A stretch of DNA of 64,000 nt from CAZGAQ01 sp964523405 (GTDB lineage Bacteria > Planctomycetota > Phycisphaerae > UBA1845 > Fen-1342), in NCBI GenBank assembly GCA_964523405.1, contig CAZGAQ010000009.1, positions 1-64,000 of the forward strand, read 5' to 3'. Positions 37,594 through 45,574 of this stretch are shown here, piece by piece. Under the pieces are notes generated by a model, which was not told the origin of the DNA, ran no database searches, and saw only the letters and a program-made list of their open reading frames with translations. The position numbers were made by a program, and so were the translations under genes. The stretch's first letter is position 1. Each line of letters opens with the position of its first letter.

Positions 37594-38705
37594 CGCCGCC
37601 GCTCAACCTGCCGCAGGTGGACCGGGACGACCCGACGCCGAAATACCTGCAGGCCCGCGAAATCCTGATTCGCGCGATCCGCTCCGGCACCTTGGCGCCT
37701 GGTTCCAAACTGCCCTCGACCAAGAAGATCAGCGCGCTGATCGACGTCAGCCTGATCACGGCGCACAAGGCGCTGGAGGGCCTGGTGCAGATGGGCTGGC
37801 TGCGGCGGGAGGTCGGGCGCGGCACGTTTGTTCGCGACGACGTGAACCCGGCGCAAGCTTTGCAGCAGTTCCTGTCCATCGGACTGATGCTGGACCAGCG
37901 CGATCCGGCTACGGTGGACAATTACTATCACAGCACACTGATCAACGGATTGCGGCGCGAGGCCCGCGGCGATTCGCAGAAGGTGCAGTTCTTCTTCCTC
38001 GACCGCTACGACCTGCGCGAGAAGGTCCGCGCGGACCTCGGGCTCATCTGCATCCATCCGGCTCTGGAAGCGCAGCGCGAGATCACGCGACTGGCGGAGC
38101 GCTACCCCCTGTTGGTGCTGGGCGGCACGTTCCCCGATCCGCATCTCGCATCCGTCGACAGCGACAACGAAGGCAGCGCCCGGGCCGCCGTCCGCCACCT
38201 GATCACCCTCGGCCACCGCCGCTTCATGATCGTGTCGGGCCCCTTGAACCTCAGCAACGCCCGCGACCGCATCGACGGGGCGACCATGGAGCTGCGCACC
38301 CACGGCCTGAGCATCTCCCCGACCGACCTGCCCGTGTCCGCCGACAGCGTCGTGCTCGACAACGCCACACGCCGCCAGATCGAGCAGCGCCTCACCGCCC
38401 GCGAGCACCCGACGGCCATCATCGCCGGCGGCGGACACCTCGCGCTGGCCGCAATTCAGTGCGTGCGTCGCGCGGGCATGCGCGTGCCGGGTGACGTCTC
38501 CGTGGTGGGCTTCGACGACCCCGCGTCCGCGATGCTCGTCGATCCGCCGCTGACGACGGTGCGCCAGCCGCTGGAGGCGATGGCCGCCTGCGCGTACCGC
38601 CTGATGCGCGACGCAATCGTCAGCCGCAGCACGGTGATGGAGTCGGTCAAGCTGCCGGCCGAGCTGATCATCCGCGAATCGACGGGGCCGGCGCCCCAGA
38701 GTTAG
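37590..38705 (+). CDS. GntR-headed regulator with LacI-type sugar-binding domain
   Basis: The protein has 371 residues; GGGAGGG precedes ATG 37590. The N-terminal winged helix (about 14-82: YLQAREILIRAIRSGTLAPG, LPSTKKISALIDVSLITAHK, GRGTFVRDD) is GntR-type. From about residue 95 the fold is that of LacI/periplasmic-binding-like effector domains: LASVDSDNEGSARAAVRHL, LGHRRFMIVSGP, DVSVVGFDDPASAML, LTTVRQPLEAMAACAYRLM. Such hybrids respond to sugars. The neighbouring genes and the palindrome at 36530-36554 make it the likely autoregulator of this locus. The effector is unknown; an amino sugar is a guess from the GH20-like gene. Confidence 0.85.
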   Translation: MTPPLNLPQVDRDDPTPKYLQAREILIRAIRSGTLAPGSKLPSTKKISALIDVSLITAHKALEGLVQMGWLRREVGRGTFVRDDVNPAQALQQFLSIGLMLDQRDPATVDNYYHSTLINGLRREARGDSQKVQFFFLDRYDLREKVRADLGLICIHPALEAQREITRLAERYPLLVLGGTFPDPHLASVDSDNEGSARAAVRHLITLGHRRFMIVSGPLNLSNARDRIDGATMELRTHGLSISPTDLPVSADSVVLDNATRRQIEQRLTAREHPTAIIAGGGHLALAAIQCVRRAGMRVPGDVSVVGFDDPASAMLVDPPLTTVRQPLEAMAACAYRLMRDAIVSRSTVMESVKLPAELIIRESTGPAPQS

Positions 38706-38706
38706 T

Positions 38707-38792
38707 CGCCCGGACAGAGTTGCGTCGGCCGCTCGAACCCTCCCCTTCTCGCCCGGGCAGAGTTGCGTCGGCCGTTCGATCGCTCTCCTTCT
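38707..38792. repeat. Two tandem 43-bp direct repeats
   Basis: CGCCCGGACAGAGTTGCGTC at 38707 recurs at 38750 as CGCCCGGGCAGAGTTGCGTC, with the same continuation up to TCTCCTTCT. The units are 43 bp and differ at a few positions. They fill most of the gap between the regulator gene and mutM. They could be a simple duplication or remnants of a dispersed repeat; function is unknown. Confidence 0.7.
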
Positions 38793-38865
38793 CAGGGGGA
38801 GGGCAGGCTGGGGGTAAAGCTGTCCCCGCTCGCAGCGACTCTCCGCGCCGCAGTATCATGCCCCC

Positions 38866-39762
38866 ATGCCCGAGCTGCCCGACATCCTCGCCTACATCAC
38901 CGCCCTCACGCCGCGGATCGTCGGACAACCCCTCACCGCCGTCCGCCTCATCAGCCCGTTTCTCCTGCGCACCGCGGAGCCGCCGCTCGAAGCGGCCGTC
39001 GGCCAAACCGTCGCCGAGGTCAGCCGCCTCGGCAAGCGCATCGTCCTGCGTCTGGCCAGCCCCGGCGAGCCGCTGTTCCTCGTGCTGCACCTGATGATCG
39101 CCGGCCGGCTGCGCTGGCTGAAGCCGCAAGCCAAACCGCCGGGCAAGATCGCCCTCGCGACGTTCGCCTTTCCGACCGGGACGCTGGCGTTCACCGAGGC
39201 GAGCGGCAAGAAACGGGCCGCGCTGCACGTCGTGCAAGGCGCGGCGGCGCTCCACGCCCTCGACGCCGGCGGGCTGGACGTGTTGGCGACCGATGTAGCC
39301 GGCTTCGCCGCGGCGCTGCGGCGCGAGAACCACACGCTCAAACGCTCGCTGACCGACCCGCACCTGTTCTCCGGCATTGGCAACGCGTACTCCGACGAGA
39401 TTCTGCACGCGGCGCGGCTCTCGCCCCTGGCGCTCTCCCAGAAGATCACGGACGCGGAGATCGCCCGCCTGCACGCCGCAACGCGGAGTCTGCTCACCGA
39501 GTGGTGCGACCGCCTGCGGGCCCGCGCGGCCGAGGCCTTCCCCGGTCCCGGCGACGTCACGGCCTTTCGCCCGGAGTTCGCGGTCCACGGCAAATTCGAC
39601 CAGCCCTGCCCGGTCTGCGGCACGCCGGTGCAGCGGATTCGGTATGCGGAGAACGAGACGAACTACTGCCCGACCTGCCAAACCGGCGGCGTCGTCCTGG
39701 CCGACCGCTCCCTCTCGCGGCTGCTGCGCGACGACTGGCCAAGGAGGGCGGAGGAGTTGTAG
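38866..39762 (+). CDS. mutM: Formamidopyrimidine-DNA glycosylase family protein
   Basis: The protein has 298 residues. Fpg/Nei enzymes excise oxidised bases and nick the DNA. The N-terminus is MPELPD: the catalytic Pro2 and Glu3 are kept, but the fifth motif residue is Asp where the usual PELPE has Glu. K57 in LGKRIVL is the conserved lysine. The helix-two-turn-helix (LFSGIGNAYSDEILHAARLSP) and a zinc finger with CPVCG and CPTC pairs complete the family set. The size is a little above E. coli MutM (269 aa). It might be a Nei-like or specialised paralogue rather than the main MutM. Confidence 0.85.
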   Translation: MPELPDILAYITALTPRIVGQPLTAVRLISPFLLRTAEPPLEAAVGQTVAEVSRLGKRIVLRLASPGEPLFLVLHLMIAGRLRWLKPQAKPPGKIALATFAFPTGTLAFTEASGKKRAALHVVQGAAALHALDAGGLDVLATDVAGFAAALRRENHTLKRSLTDPHLFSGIGNAYSDEILHAARLSPLALSQKITDAEIARLHAATRSLLTEWCDRLRARAAEAFPGPGDVTAFRPEFAVHGKFDQPCPVCGTPVQRIRYAENETNYCPTCQTGGVVLADRSLSRLLRDDWPRRAEEL

Positions 39763-39844
39763 GAGATCTGATATCGTGACGAATACGGCGGGTTCACGCA
39801 TGAGTGCGTGGAGGCAGGGCGTTCGCGTGCGGAGGGAATACGCC

Positions 39845-40339
39845 ATGAATCACATCGCAGGCGTGCTGGCTGTTGCGGTCATATCAGTGACGATAGGGGC
39901 CCTTGAGGGCTGCGCGAGCTGCCCACCGCGCGGCTTCGGCAACGGACCTGACTGCATCGTCATCGACCGCGGCTTCCTGCACGGCATTCCCGACTACCCG
40001 AGGTTCGATGACGTCGACCCGCACTACGATGAACTGATCTACCTGGCGCGCAACGGCGATGCGGAGGCCATCGCCGCCATTCTCCGCTTCATCTCATCCG
40101 GTCACCTTCCCGACCAGATCATTGACGACCTGCTGGGAGCGCCAGTGGAGTGGATTACCCAGAACGCGATGTGGACCTGCCTTCCCCGACTGAGCGCAGA
40201 ACGTCAGGTCACCGTCTTGCGCTATTACAACGCACTCTCTGGGGCACCCTGCCACCATCTCATCGATTGGGACACCGACCGGGATGCGTATCTCGCCGAG
40301 CACCCGGAGGTGCGGGCGGTGTACGCGTCGACGCCGTGA
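39845..40339 (+). CDS. Probable lipoprotein of unknown function
   Basis: The protein has 164 residues; GGAGGG lies 9 nt before ATG 39845. The N-terminus MNHIAGVLAVAVISVTIGALEGC is a signal peptide ending in a lipobox-like LEGC, so it is likely lipid-anchored. The rest is acidic and helical (DELIYLARNGDAEAIAAILRFIS), with a HEAT/ankyrin-like flavour. It has Cys residues at 33 and 36 and elsewhere, and no catalytic signature. No family is recognised. It follows mutM by 82 nt on the same strand. Confidence 0.6.
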   Translation: MNHIAGVLAVAVISVTIGALEGCASCPPRGFGNGPDCIVIDRGFLHGIPDYPRFDDVDPHYDELIYLARNGDAEAIAAILRFISSGHLPDQIIDDLLGAPVEWITQNAMWTCLPRLSAERQVTVLRYYNALSGAPCHHLIDWDTDRDAYLAEHPEVRAVYASTP

Positions 40340-40403
40340 TGCGGCGTGCGCGCACCAAGACATCACCTCTGAGGCATACGGGGAGTCCCCGAGTGCGCGT
40401 CGT

Positions 40404-41837
40404 CTACCCAAAGAACCCCTGCGACTGCAGATTCTTGGCGATCCCGACCAGGTACACCGAGCCGGTGATGCAGATCAGGTCTTCGCGGGTCACGCAGCGG
40501 CAGGCGATTTCGTAGGCTTCCTTCAGCGTTGTCCCCACCTGGGCCATCTTCTGGCTCTTCTCCATGAAGCGCGTCAGCAGCTCGTGCGGATTGGCCGAAC
40601 GCGGCGTGCCGATCGTCGTGAAGATCACCTTGTCCGCGCCAAGCTGGATCTGATCCAGCATGCCGTCGATGTCCTTGTCCTGCGCACAGCCGAAGATCAC
40701 CACCATCGAGTCGTAGCTGATGTTCTGCCCGATCGCCCGCATCAAGGCCGACACGCTCGCCGCGTTGTGCGCCGCGTCCACGATCGTCCGCGGATGCTCG
40801 CGAATCTGCTCCAGCCGCCCCTGCACCTTCACCTTCGCCAAGCCGTCGATCGCGGCCTGCTCCGGCACGGTGAATTTGCACTGCCGCAGCGCATCGACCA
40901 TCCCCAGTGCCACGCCGCAGTTGTGCGCCTGGTGCTCGCCGAGCAGCGGCACGCGCAGGTGATCGAAGCGGCTCGTCGGCGTCGAGATGCACACGCGCGT
41001 GTGCGGCCCCGTCGCCCGCGACGACTCGAAGCGGTAGCTGAACTCGATGTCCTCACCCAGAATGCGCAGCGGACAGCCGACCTGCTCGGCCGCCTTGCGG
41101 AGCACGCGGCGAACCACCGGCACCTGCGGAGCGCTGATCACCGGCACCCCCGGCTTGAAGATGCCGGCCTTCTCGGTCGCGATCTTCTCGAGCGTGTTGC
41201 CGAGCTGGGCCACGTGGTCGTAGCTGATGCTCGTGATGCCGCAAACCTCAGGCTTGAGCACGTTGGTCGAGTCCAGCCGCCCGCCCAGACCGGTCTCGAT
41301 CACCGCGATGTCCACCTTCTTGGTGGCGTAATAGAGGAAGGCGGCGGCCGTCATGATCTCGAAGAAGGTCGGGTCGTCGCGCTGCAGCTTCTGGACGACG
41401 GGCGCGATCTTGGCGATCAGGCGCGTGAACTCGGCTTCGGAGATCAGTTCATCGTCAATCCGGATCCGCTCGCGGATGTCGACGAAATGCGGCGAGGTGT
41501 ACAGGCCTGTCCGATAACCGGCGTTATGTAACATCGACGCGATCATGTGACAGGTCGAGCCCTTGCCCTTCGTGCCGGCCACATGCACCGTCTTGATCTT
41601 CTTGTGCGGGTTACCGAGGGCCGCCAGAATGCGCAACATTCTGGACAGATTGAAGTTAGTGTGGTTATAACCCACCCGCAGCATCTTCTCGTAGTCGGTC
41701 CGCGTGTTCAGGAATTCAAGCGCAGCCCGATAGGTGCGGATGGGGCGCGAAGGTGCCGGTGCCGGTCTGCGTGTCGTCGTGTTCTTGGTGGGAACTCGCT
41801 TCGCAGTGGCAGGTTGCTTGGTGGCTGTTCGCGTCAT
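40404..41837 (-). CDS. folC: Dihydrofolate synthase / folylpolyglutamate synthase
   Basis: The protein has 477 residues. It adds glutamate to dihydropteroate and then to folates using ATP. GTKGKGSTCHMIASML (P-loop at 88-94) is preceded by DYEKMLRVGYNHTNFNLSRM. SPHFVDIRERIRID, FFEIMTAAAFLYY, ETGLGGRLDSTNV and DGAHN-like (IVDAAHNAAS) follow. The N-terminal 35 residues are a Lys/Thr/Pro/Arg-rich extension not seen in standard FolC; the usual start would be near TYRAALEFLNTRTDYEKM. The ATG sits only 8 nt after a strong -10 box, so the transcript looks leaderless (see the promoter entry). Together with pabB and pabC it is a folate gene in this window. Confidence 0.92.
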   Translation of the reverse strand: MTRTATKQPATAKRVPTKNTTTRRPAPAPSRPIRTYRAALEFLNTRTDYEKMLRVGYNHTNFNLSRMLRILAALGNPHKKIKTVHVAGTKGKGSTCHMIASMLHNAGYRTGLYTSPHFVDIRERIRIDDELISEAEFTRLIAKIAPVVQKLQRDDPTFFEIMTAAAFLYYATKKVDIAVIETGLGGRLDSTNVLKPEVCGITSISYDHVAQLGNTLEKIATEKAGIFKPGVPVISAPQVPVVRRVLRKAAEQVGCPLRILGEDIEFSYRFESSRATGPHTRVCISTPTSRFDHLRVPLLGEHQAHNCGVALGMVDALRQCKFTVPEQAAIDGLAKVKVQGRLEQIREHPRTIVDAAHNAASVSALMRAIGQNISYDSMVVIFGCAQDKDIDGMLDQIQLGADKVIFTTIGTPRSANPHELLTRFMEKSQKMAQVGTTLKEAYEIACRCVTREDLICITGSVYLVGIAKNLQSQGFFG

Positions 41838-41845
41838 GGGGCTTT

Positions 41846-41874
41846 ATAATACCGATTGCGGGACGATTCGTCAA
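41846..41874 (-). promoter_or_regulatory. Strong sigma-70-type promoter of folC
   Basis: On the minus strand TTGACG (41874-41869) and TATTAT (41851-41846) are spaced 17 nt. The -10 box ends only 8 nt before the ATG at 41837, so transcription would start at or next to the A of the start codon. On the other strand TATTAT at 41991-41996 may be the -10 for aroB, but it lacks a good -35. Confidence 0.6.
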
Positions 41875-42043
41875 TAAGCCGGGCCGGATCACCAGGTGCC
41901 GGGACCGATACGTAACTGTCTGAAATTGTTGGCTTTAGGCTCCGTTTTCGGCTCGACGCGGCCCCCGCGTTCCGGCAGCTTCTGCCGATCTATTATACGC
42001 GGCCACAATGCCCGCGGTGCGGCCGTGTGGCCCGTGGATTGCT

Positions 42044-43123
42044 ATGCAAACGATTTCCGTACAGCTCGGCGAACGGTCCTATTCCATCTTGGTCGGGCCT
42101 GGTGCGCGGACGGCCCTCGCCGACCCGGCGGGCCCGCTGGCGGGCGTCCGTCAAGTCGTGGTCGTCGCCGACCAGACGGTGGCCGGCCTGCATGGGGCGA
42201 GCCTGGCCGCCGCATTGCCGGTTCCACCGGTCGTGCTGACCTTCCCGGCCGGGGAGGGCAGCAAGTCGCTGCGCATGGTGGAGCAGCTCAGTGAGCGACT
42301 GGCCGAGGCGCGCATCGAACGTGACGCGGTGCTCGTGGCGTTCGGCGGCGGCGTCGCGGGGGACTTGGCCGGCTTCCTGGCGGCCACCTGGCTGCGGGGC
42401 GTCCGCTTCCTCCAGGTGCCGACCACCCTCCTGGCGGCCGTCGACGCCTCGGTGGGCGGCAAGACCGGAGTGAACCTGGCGGCCGGCAAGAACCTGGTCG
42501 GGGCGTTCCACCAGCCGATCGCCGTCGTGATCGACACGGACTTCCTGGCGACGCTGCCCGTACGGGCGTGTGGCGCGGGGCTGGCGGAGAGCGTGAAGCA
42601 CGCTGCGATTCGCCAGCCGGACTTCCTGGCGTGGCACGAAGCGGAGGCGGGGCGGATCAGCGCGCGCGCTCCGGAGACGCTGGCCGAACTGATCGCGCGC
42701 AACTGCGCGATCAAGGCGGACGTGGTGGCACGCGACGAGCGCGAGGCGGATTTGCGCGCGATCCTGAATCACGGGCACACCGTCGGGCACGCGCTGGAGC
42801 ATCTGCTGGAGTACCGCCTGCAGCACGGCGAGTGCGTGGCGCTAGGGATGCTGGTCGAGAACGAGATCGCGGTGCGGCGCGGGCTCCTGACCGCGGAGGT
42901 GGCCGAGCGGATTGCGGCGCTGTTGCGCAGACTGGGACTGCCCGTGCGGTTGCCGGAGCCGGTATCACCCGCCGACGTGCTGGCGGCGTGCGCCGTGGAC
43001 AAGAAGAACCGCGCCGGAGCGATTCACTTCGTGCTGCTGAAAGCCCTGGGAGCGCCGGTGCGTGTGGCGGATGTGACGCCGGCTGAGGTTGAAGCCGCGC
43101 TGCCGGTCATCGCGCCCACGTGA
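42044..43123 (+). CDS. aroB: 3-dehydroquinate synthase
   Basis: The protein has 359 residues from ATG 42044; the alternative ATG 42008 lies 11 nt after a possible -10 box and would also be near-leaderless. It cyclises DAHP to 3-dehydroquinate in the shikimate pathway, using NAD+ and a metal ion. Family blocks are VLVAFGGGVAGDLAGFLAA, LQVPTTLLAAVDASVGGKTG, NLAAGKNLVGAFHQP, ESVKHAAI, ILNHGHTVGHALE (metal histidines) and DKKNR near the end. No other shikimate gene is nearby. The next gene starts 29 nt after its stop. Confidence 0.95.
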   Translation: MQTISVQLGERSYSILVGPGARTALADPAGPLAGVRQVVVVADQTVAGLHGASLAAALPVPPVVLTFPAGEGSKSLRMVEQLSERLAEARIERDAVLVAFGGGVAGDLAGFLAATWLRGVRFLQVPTTLLAAVDASVGGKTGVNLAAGKNLVGAFHQPIAVVIDTDFLATLPVRACGAGLAESVKHAAIRQPDFLAWHEAEAGRISARAPETLAELIARNCAIKADVVARDEREADLRAILNHGHTVGHALEHLLEYRLQHGECVALGMLVENEIAVRRGLLTAEVAERIAALLRRLGLPVRLPEPVSPADVLAACAVDKKNRAGAIHFVLLKALGAPVRVADVTPAEVEAALPVIAPT

Positions 43124-43152
43124 ACCCCTCGCCGGGGCGATAAGATGGGGCC

Positions 43153-43782
43153 ATGGAGATCGACCTCCAGCAGTTGCCAATTCCGGACTGGGGCATGACC
43201 TGCCCACATTGTCAGTACCCCCTGCGCGGCCTGCCGGAGCACCGCTGCCCGGAATGCGGGTTGGCGCTGGTGATGGAAGACCTGGTCAAGCCGTGGACGC
43301 GGTTGCGGGCCCCGCACTTCACCGGCGCCGAGCGGCCCCTTCCGGACTTCGGTCTGCGCTGCCAGCATTGCGGCGCGCCGCTGGCCGGGGCGGAGGGCGC
43401 GGTCTGTGCCGTTTGCGGAGCGCAGTTCGATCTGGCGGCGCTGCGGCCGCGCGGGGACTGGTTTGTGCTGGACAGCGGGCTGGCGCGGGAACTGCCGATC
43501 CCGGGGCTCCAGGCGCTCCTGGCCAACGAGTTAGTGCCGCATTTCCAGGTGAACGAGCAGGGCTTGCAGGAGATTTACGGCGGCCAGTCGATGACCGTCA
43601 CGCGGCTGCGCGTGCCGACGGAGTTCTACTTCGATGTCCTGTGGCTGATCGCCCGCGCGCGGCGGTCGGTGCAGGCCATTCGCTCCGGGCACGTGGGGCC
43701 GCCCTGGGCGTGTCCGGTGTGCGGCGAGGAAAACCCCGGGAACTTCGATATGTGCTGGAGTTGCCAGCAAGAACGCCGCTAG
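43153..43782 (+). CDS. Zinc-ribbon protein of unknown function
   Basis: The protein has 209 residues and is cytoplasmic. CPHCQYPLRGLPEHRCPECG (17-36) is the zinc ribbon common in Planctomycete proteins. A second pair follows, CQHC and CAVC (about 70-90), and the end has CPVCGEENPGNFDMCWSCQ. The centre (about 100-175) has alternating strands and helices: LDSGLARELPIPGLQALLANEL, then SMTVTRLRVPTEFY. A DUF2007-like fold is possible. It may bind RNA, DNA or protein through the ribbons. The gene is probably co-transcribed with aroB (29 nt gap) and runs into the convergent yjbQ 15 nt away. Confidence 0.7.
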   Translation: MEIDLQQLPIPDWGMTCPHCQYPLRGLPEHRCPECGLALVMEDLVKPWTRLRAPHFTGAERPLPDFGLRCQHCGAPLAGAEGAVCAVCGAQFDLAALRPRGDWFVLDSGLARELPIPGLQALLANELVPHFQVNEQGLQEIYGGQSMTVTRLRVPTEFYFDVLWLIARARRSVQAIRSGHVGPPWACPVCGEENPGNFDMCWSCQQERR

Positions 43783-43797
43783 CGCCGCGCGGTCCGC

Positions 43798-44217
43798 TCA
43801 CTCCCCTACGATCTGCACGACGATCTCGCGTTGGCGCGGACGCGTGTCGAAATCCAGCAGCACGATTTGCTGCCAGGTGCCCAGCGTGAGCCGGCCGTCC
43901 ACGACCGGTACGGTCAGGGATGGCCCCACCGCAGCCGCGCGCACGTGCGCGTGGCCGTTGTCGTCATGCCAGGTTTCTTCGTGCACATACCGTTCGCCGG
44001 CCGGGGCGATGCGCTCGTAGAACGCCTTCAGATCGTGTTGCAGCAGCCCGGGCTCCGCCTCGGTCGTCGTGATGCCGGCCGTCGAGCCGATCACGCAGGC
44101 CACGAGGATGCCCTGGCGCACGTGCGATTCGGCGAGCACGCGCGCCACAGGCTCCGTGATGTCGCTGACGTCGGTGTGGCCGCGGGTGGTGACGTGGATG
44201 CGTCCGCTGTGGGTCAT
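43798..44217 (-). CDS. YjbQ/UPF0047 family protein
   Basis: The protein has 139 residues from ATG 44217, which overlaps the stop of the upstream C45-type gene by 4 nt. Known members are small trimeric metal-binding proteins; E. coli YjbQ was shown to have weak thiamine-phosphate-synthase activity. Typical segments are DITEPVARVLAESHVRQGILVACVIGSTAGITTTE, DLKAFYERIAP, HDDNGHAHVRAAAVGPSLTVPVVDGRLTLGTWQQIVLLDFD. His residues in the NGHAHVRA block are likely metal ligands. The physiological role is not known. Coupling to the C45-type gene is seen but unexplained. Confidence 0.88.
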   Translation of the reverse strand: MTHSGRIHVTTRGHTDVSDITEPVARVLAESHVRQGILVACVIGSTAGITTTEAEPGLLQHDLKAFYERIAPAGERYVHEETWHDDNGHAHVRAAAVGPSLTVPVVDGRLTLGTWQQIVLLDFDTRPRQREIVVQIVGE

Positions 44218-45440
44218 GGGGCCGGCACCTCGCGTTGGAGCCATTCGTCCAGGCGGAACTCCACGGGTTTGTCCTGGATGGCGGCAATCTGCACGAGCAA
44301 CGCGTGGCGTTGCGGCAGGAAGACGATGCTGTGCAGGGTCGTTTTGGTTGCGACGCTGCGGATCAGCTCCAGCGCCGCCGGTGCGTCCAGCGTCTGCTTG
44401 GCCGTGCTCATTTCACCCAGGCGCGTGGCGAGCGTCGCATAGCGCCCGCACTCGGTCGGCTCCTTGCGCACCCGCATGTGATTTGTGCAGCACAGCGCGT
44501 CCGCCAGGGCCGGCTGATTATCCCGCGGCAGCCGCAGCGTCACGCCGTGGTCGCGGGCGTTGCCGTCGTACTCGAACACGCCGGCGGGCGTCTGTTCCGC
44601 GCCTGGCCCGCTGACGTGGATGTTATTGCCGGCCAGAACGTGGCGCCTTTCGAGCACGCGGCGCACGTCGTCGAGAAACGTGCGCGGGTGAGCCGCCTCC
44701 AGGGCCTCGCGCAGCACGAGCGCGCGCGGGGTCAGCCCCTCGAACGCCTCCGTCGGCAGGCCGCCCGCATCGTGCATCGCGATGGTCACGCCCTCGGCGT
44801 TCATAGCGGAATACGCGCCAATCAAGCTGGGCCACGCCACACCAATCCAGGCCGGCCGCGCGCCGTCGGCGCGACGAATGATGACGACCTGGTTCTTCTT
44901 CATGCTCTCGGTCGCACGGTAGTCCAGGTTGCGCCCCGTCAGGATGGCGCCGTCCCGGGTCAGTGCGCCCCAGGCGGTAAACGAGGAGCACAGTACCCCG
45001 CGCCAGTCCGCCAGCGCGTTGGCCACCTTCAGGTCGTCCACCGTCAGCTCGCGCGCGAGTTTTTCGGAACGCACGCGGTCGGGGCCGAGTCTCGCCCGGA
45101 TCCCCTTCAGCATGCCTGCCAGCTCCCGCTCCGCCTCGGCGGACCAGGTAAACTTCTGGCGGACGGAGGGCAGCACCACCGCTTCGTACGCATCCGGCGG
45201 GACGCCCACCGCCGCGTCCACGACCGCCTCGTCAAAGAGCCGTACGATCGCCTCGGCCAGCAGGCAGCCGTGTGCGAAGCCGGCTTCCTCCGGAGAGCCC
45301 CAGACTTCCAGCACCGTCAGCCCTTCGAACGTGCTCAATCGGCCTGTGGTCTTCGGTTGGCTCGTGGGGCCGGCGGCCCAGACGGTGGCGACGAGTGCGA
45401 TGGCCGCGCCACCGGCCGCAATCCAGCGTGTCGGTCTCAA
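44214..45440 (-). CDS. Exported C45-type amidase / Ntn-hydrolase-like protein
   Basis: The protein has 408 residues. The N-terminus WIAAGGAAIALVATVWAA is a signal peptide. GSPEEAGFAHGCLLAEAI is the early family block, and C151 in VLCSSFTAWGALTRDGAILTGRNLDY is the expected N-terminal-type nucleophile of peptidase family C45 (acyl-CoA:isopenicillin-N acyltransferase-like). NAEGVTIAMHDAGG and CTNHMR follow. C45 proteins mature by self-cleavage just before the Cys and hydrolyse amides. The context before the nucleophile (GVL-C) is not the usual pattern, so maturation could differ. Substrate unknown. It overlaps yjbQ (ATGA) and diverges from the acyl-CoA dehydrogenase gene. Confidence 0.75.
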   Translation of the reverse strand: MRPTRWIAAGGAAIALVATVWAAGPTSQPKTTGRLSTFEGLTVLEVWGSPEEAGFAHGCLLAEAIVRLFDEAVVDAAVGVPPDAYEAVVLPSVRQKFTWSAEAERELAGMLKGIRARLGPDRVRSEKLARELTVDDLKVANALADWRGVLCSSFTAWGALTRDGAILTGRNLDYRATESMKKNQVVIIRRADGARPAWIGVAWPSLIGAYSAMNAEGVTIAMHDAGGLPTEAFEGLTPRALVLREALEAAHPRTFLDDVRRVLERRHVLAGNNIHVSGPGAEQTPAGVFEYDGNARDHGVTLRLPRDNQPALADALCCTNHMRVRKEPTECGRYATLATRLGEMSTAKQTLDAPAALELIRSVATKTTLHSIVFLPQRHALLVQIAAIQDKPVEFRLDEWLQREVPAP

Positions 45441-45574
45441 TGTTCGACTCCCAGATGGGGTTGGGGCCTCTCCTGGCCGGATTCCCGCGACACCGGCCGC
45501 GCCGCCTGCTATGATGGTACACGCAGATCTGCGGAGGCATCCGGCTCTGGCCGGGGTAAGGCGGTAGGGCCATT

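Noticed and set aside
45510..45574. TATGAT near 45510 as a firm promoter for the acyl-CoA dehydrogenase
   Set aside because: No -35 partner at acceptable spacing, so it is only mentioned in the gene entry.
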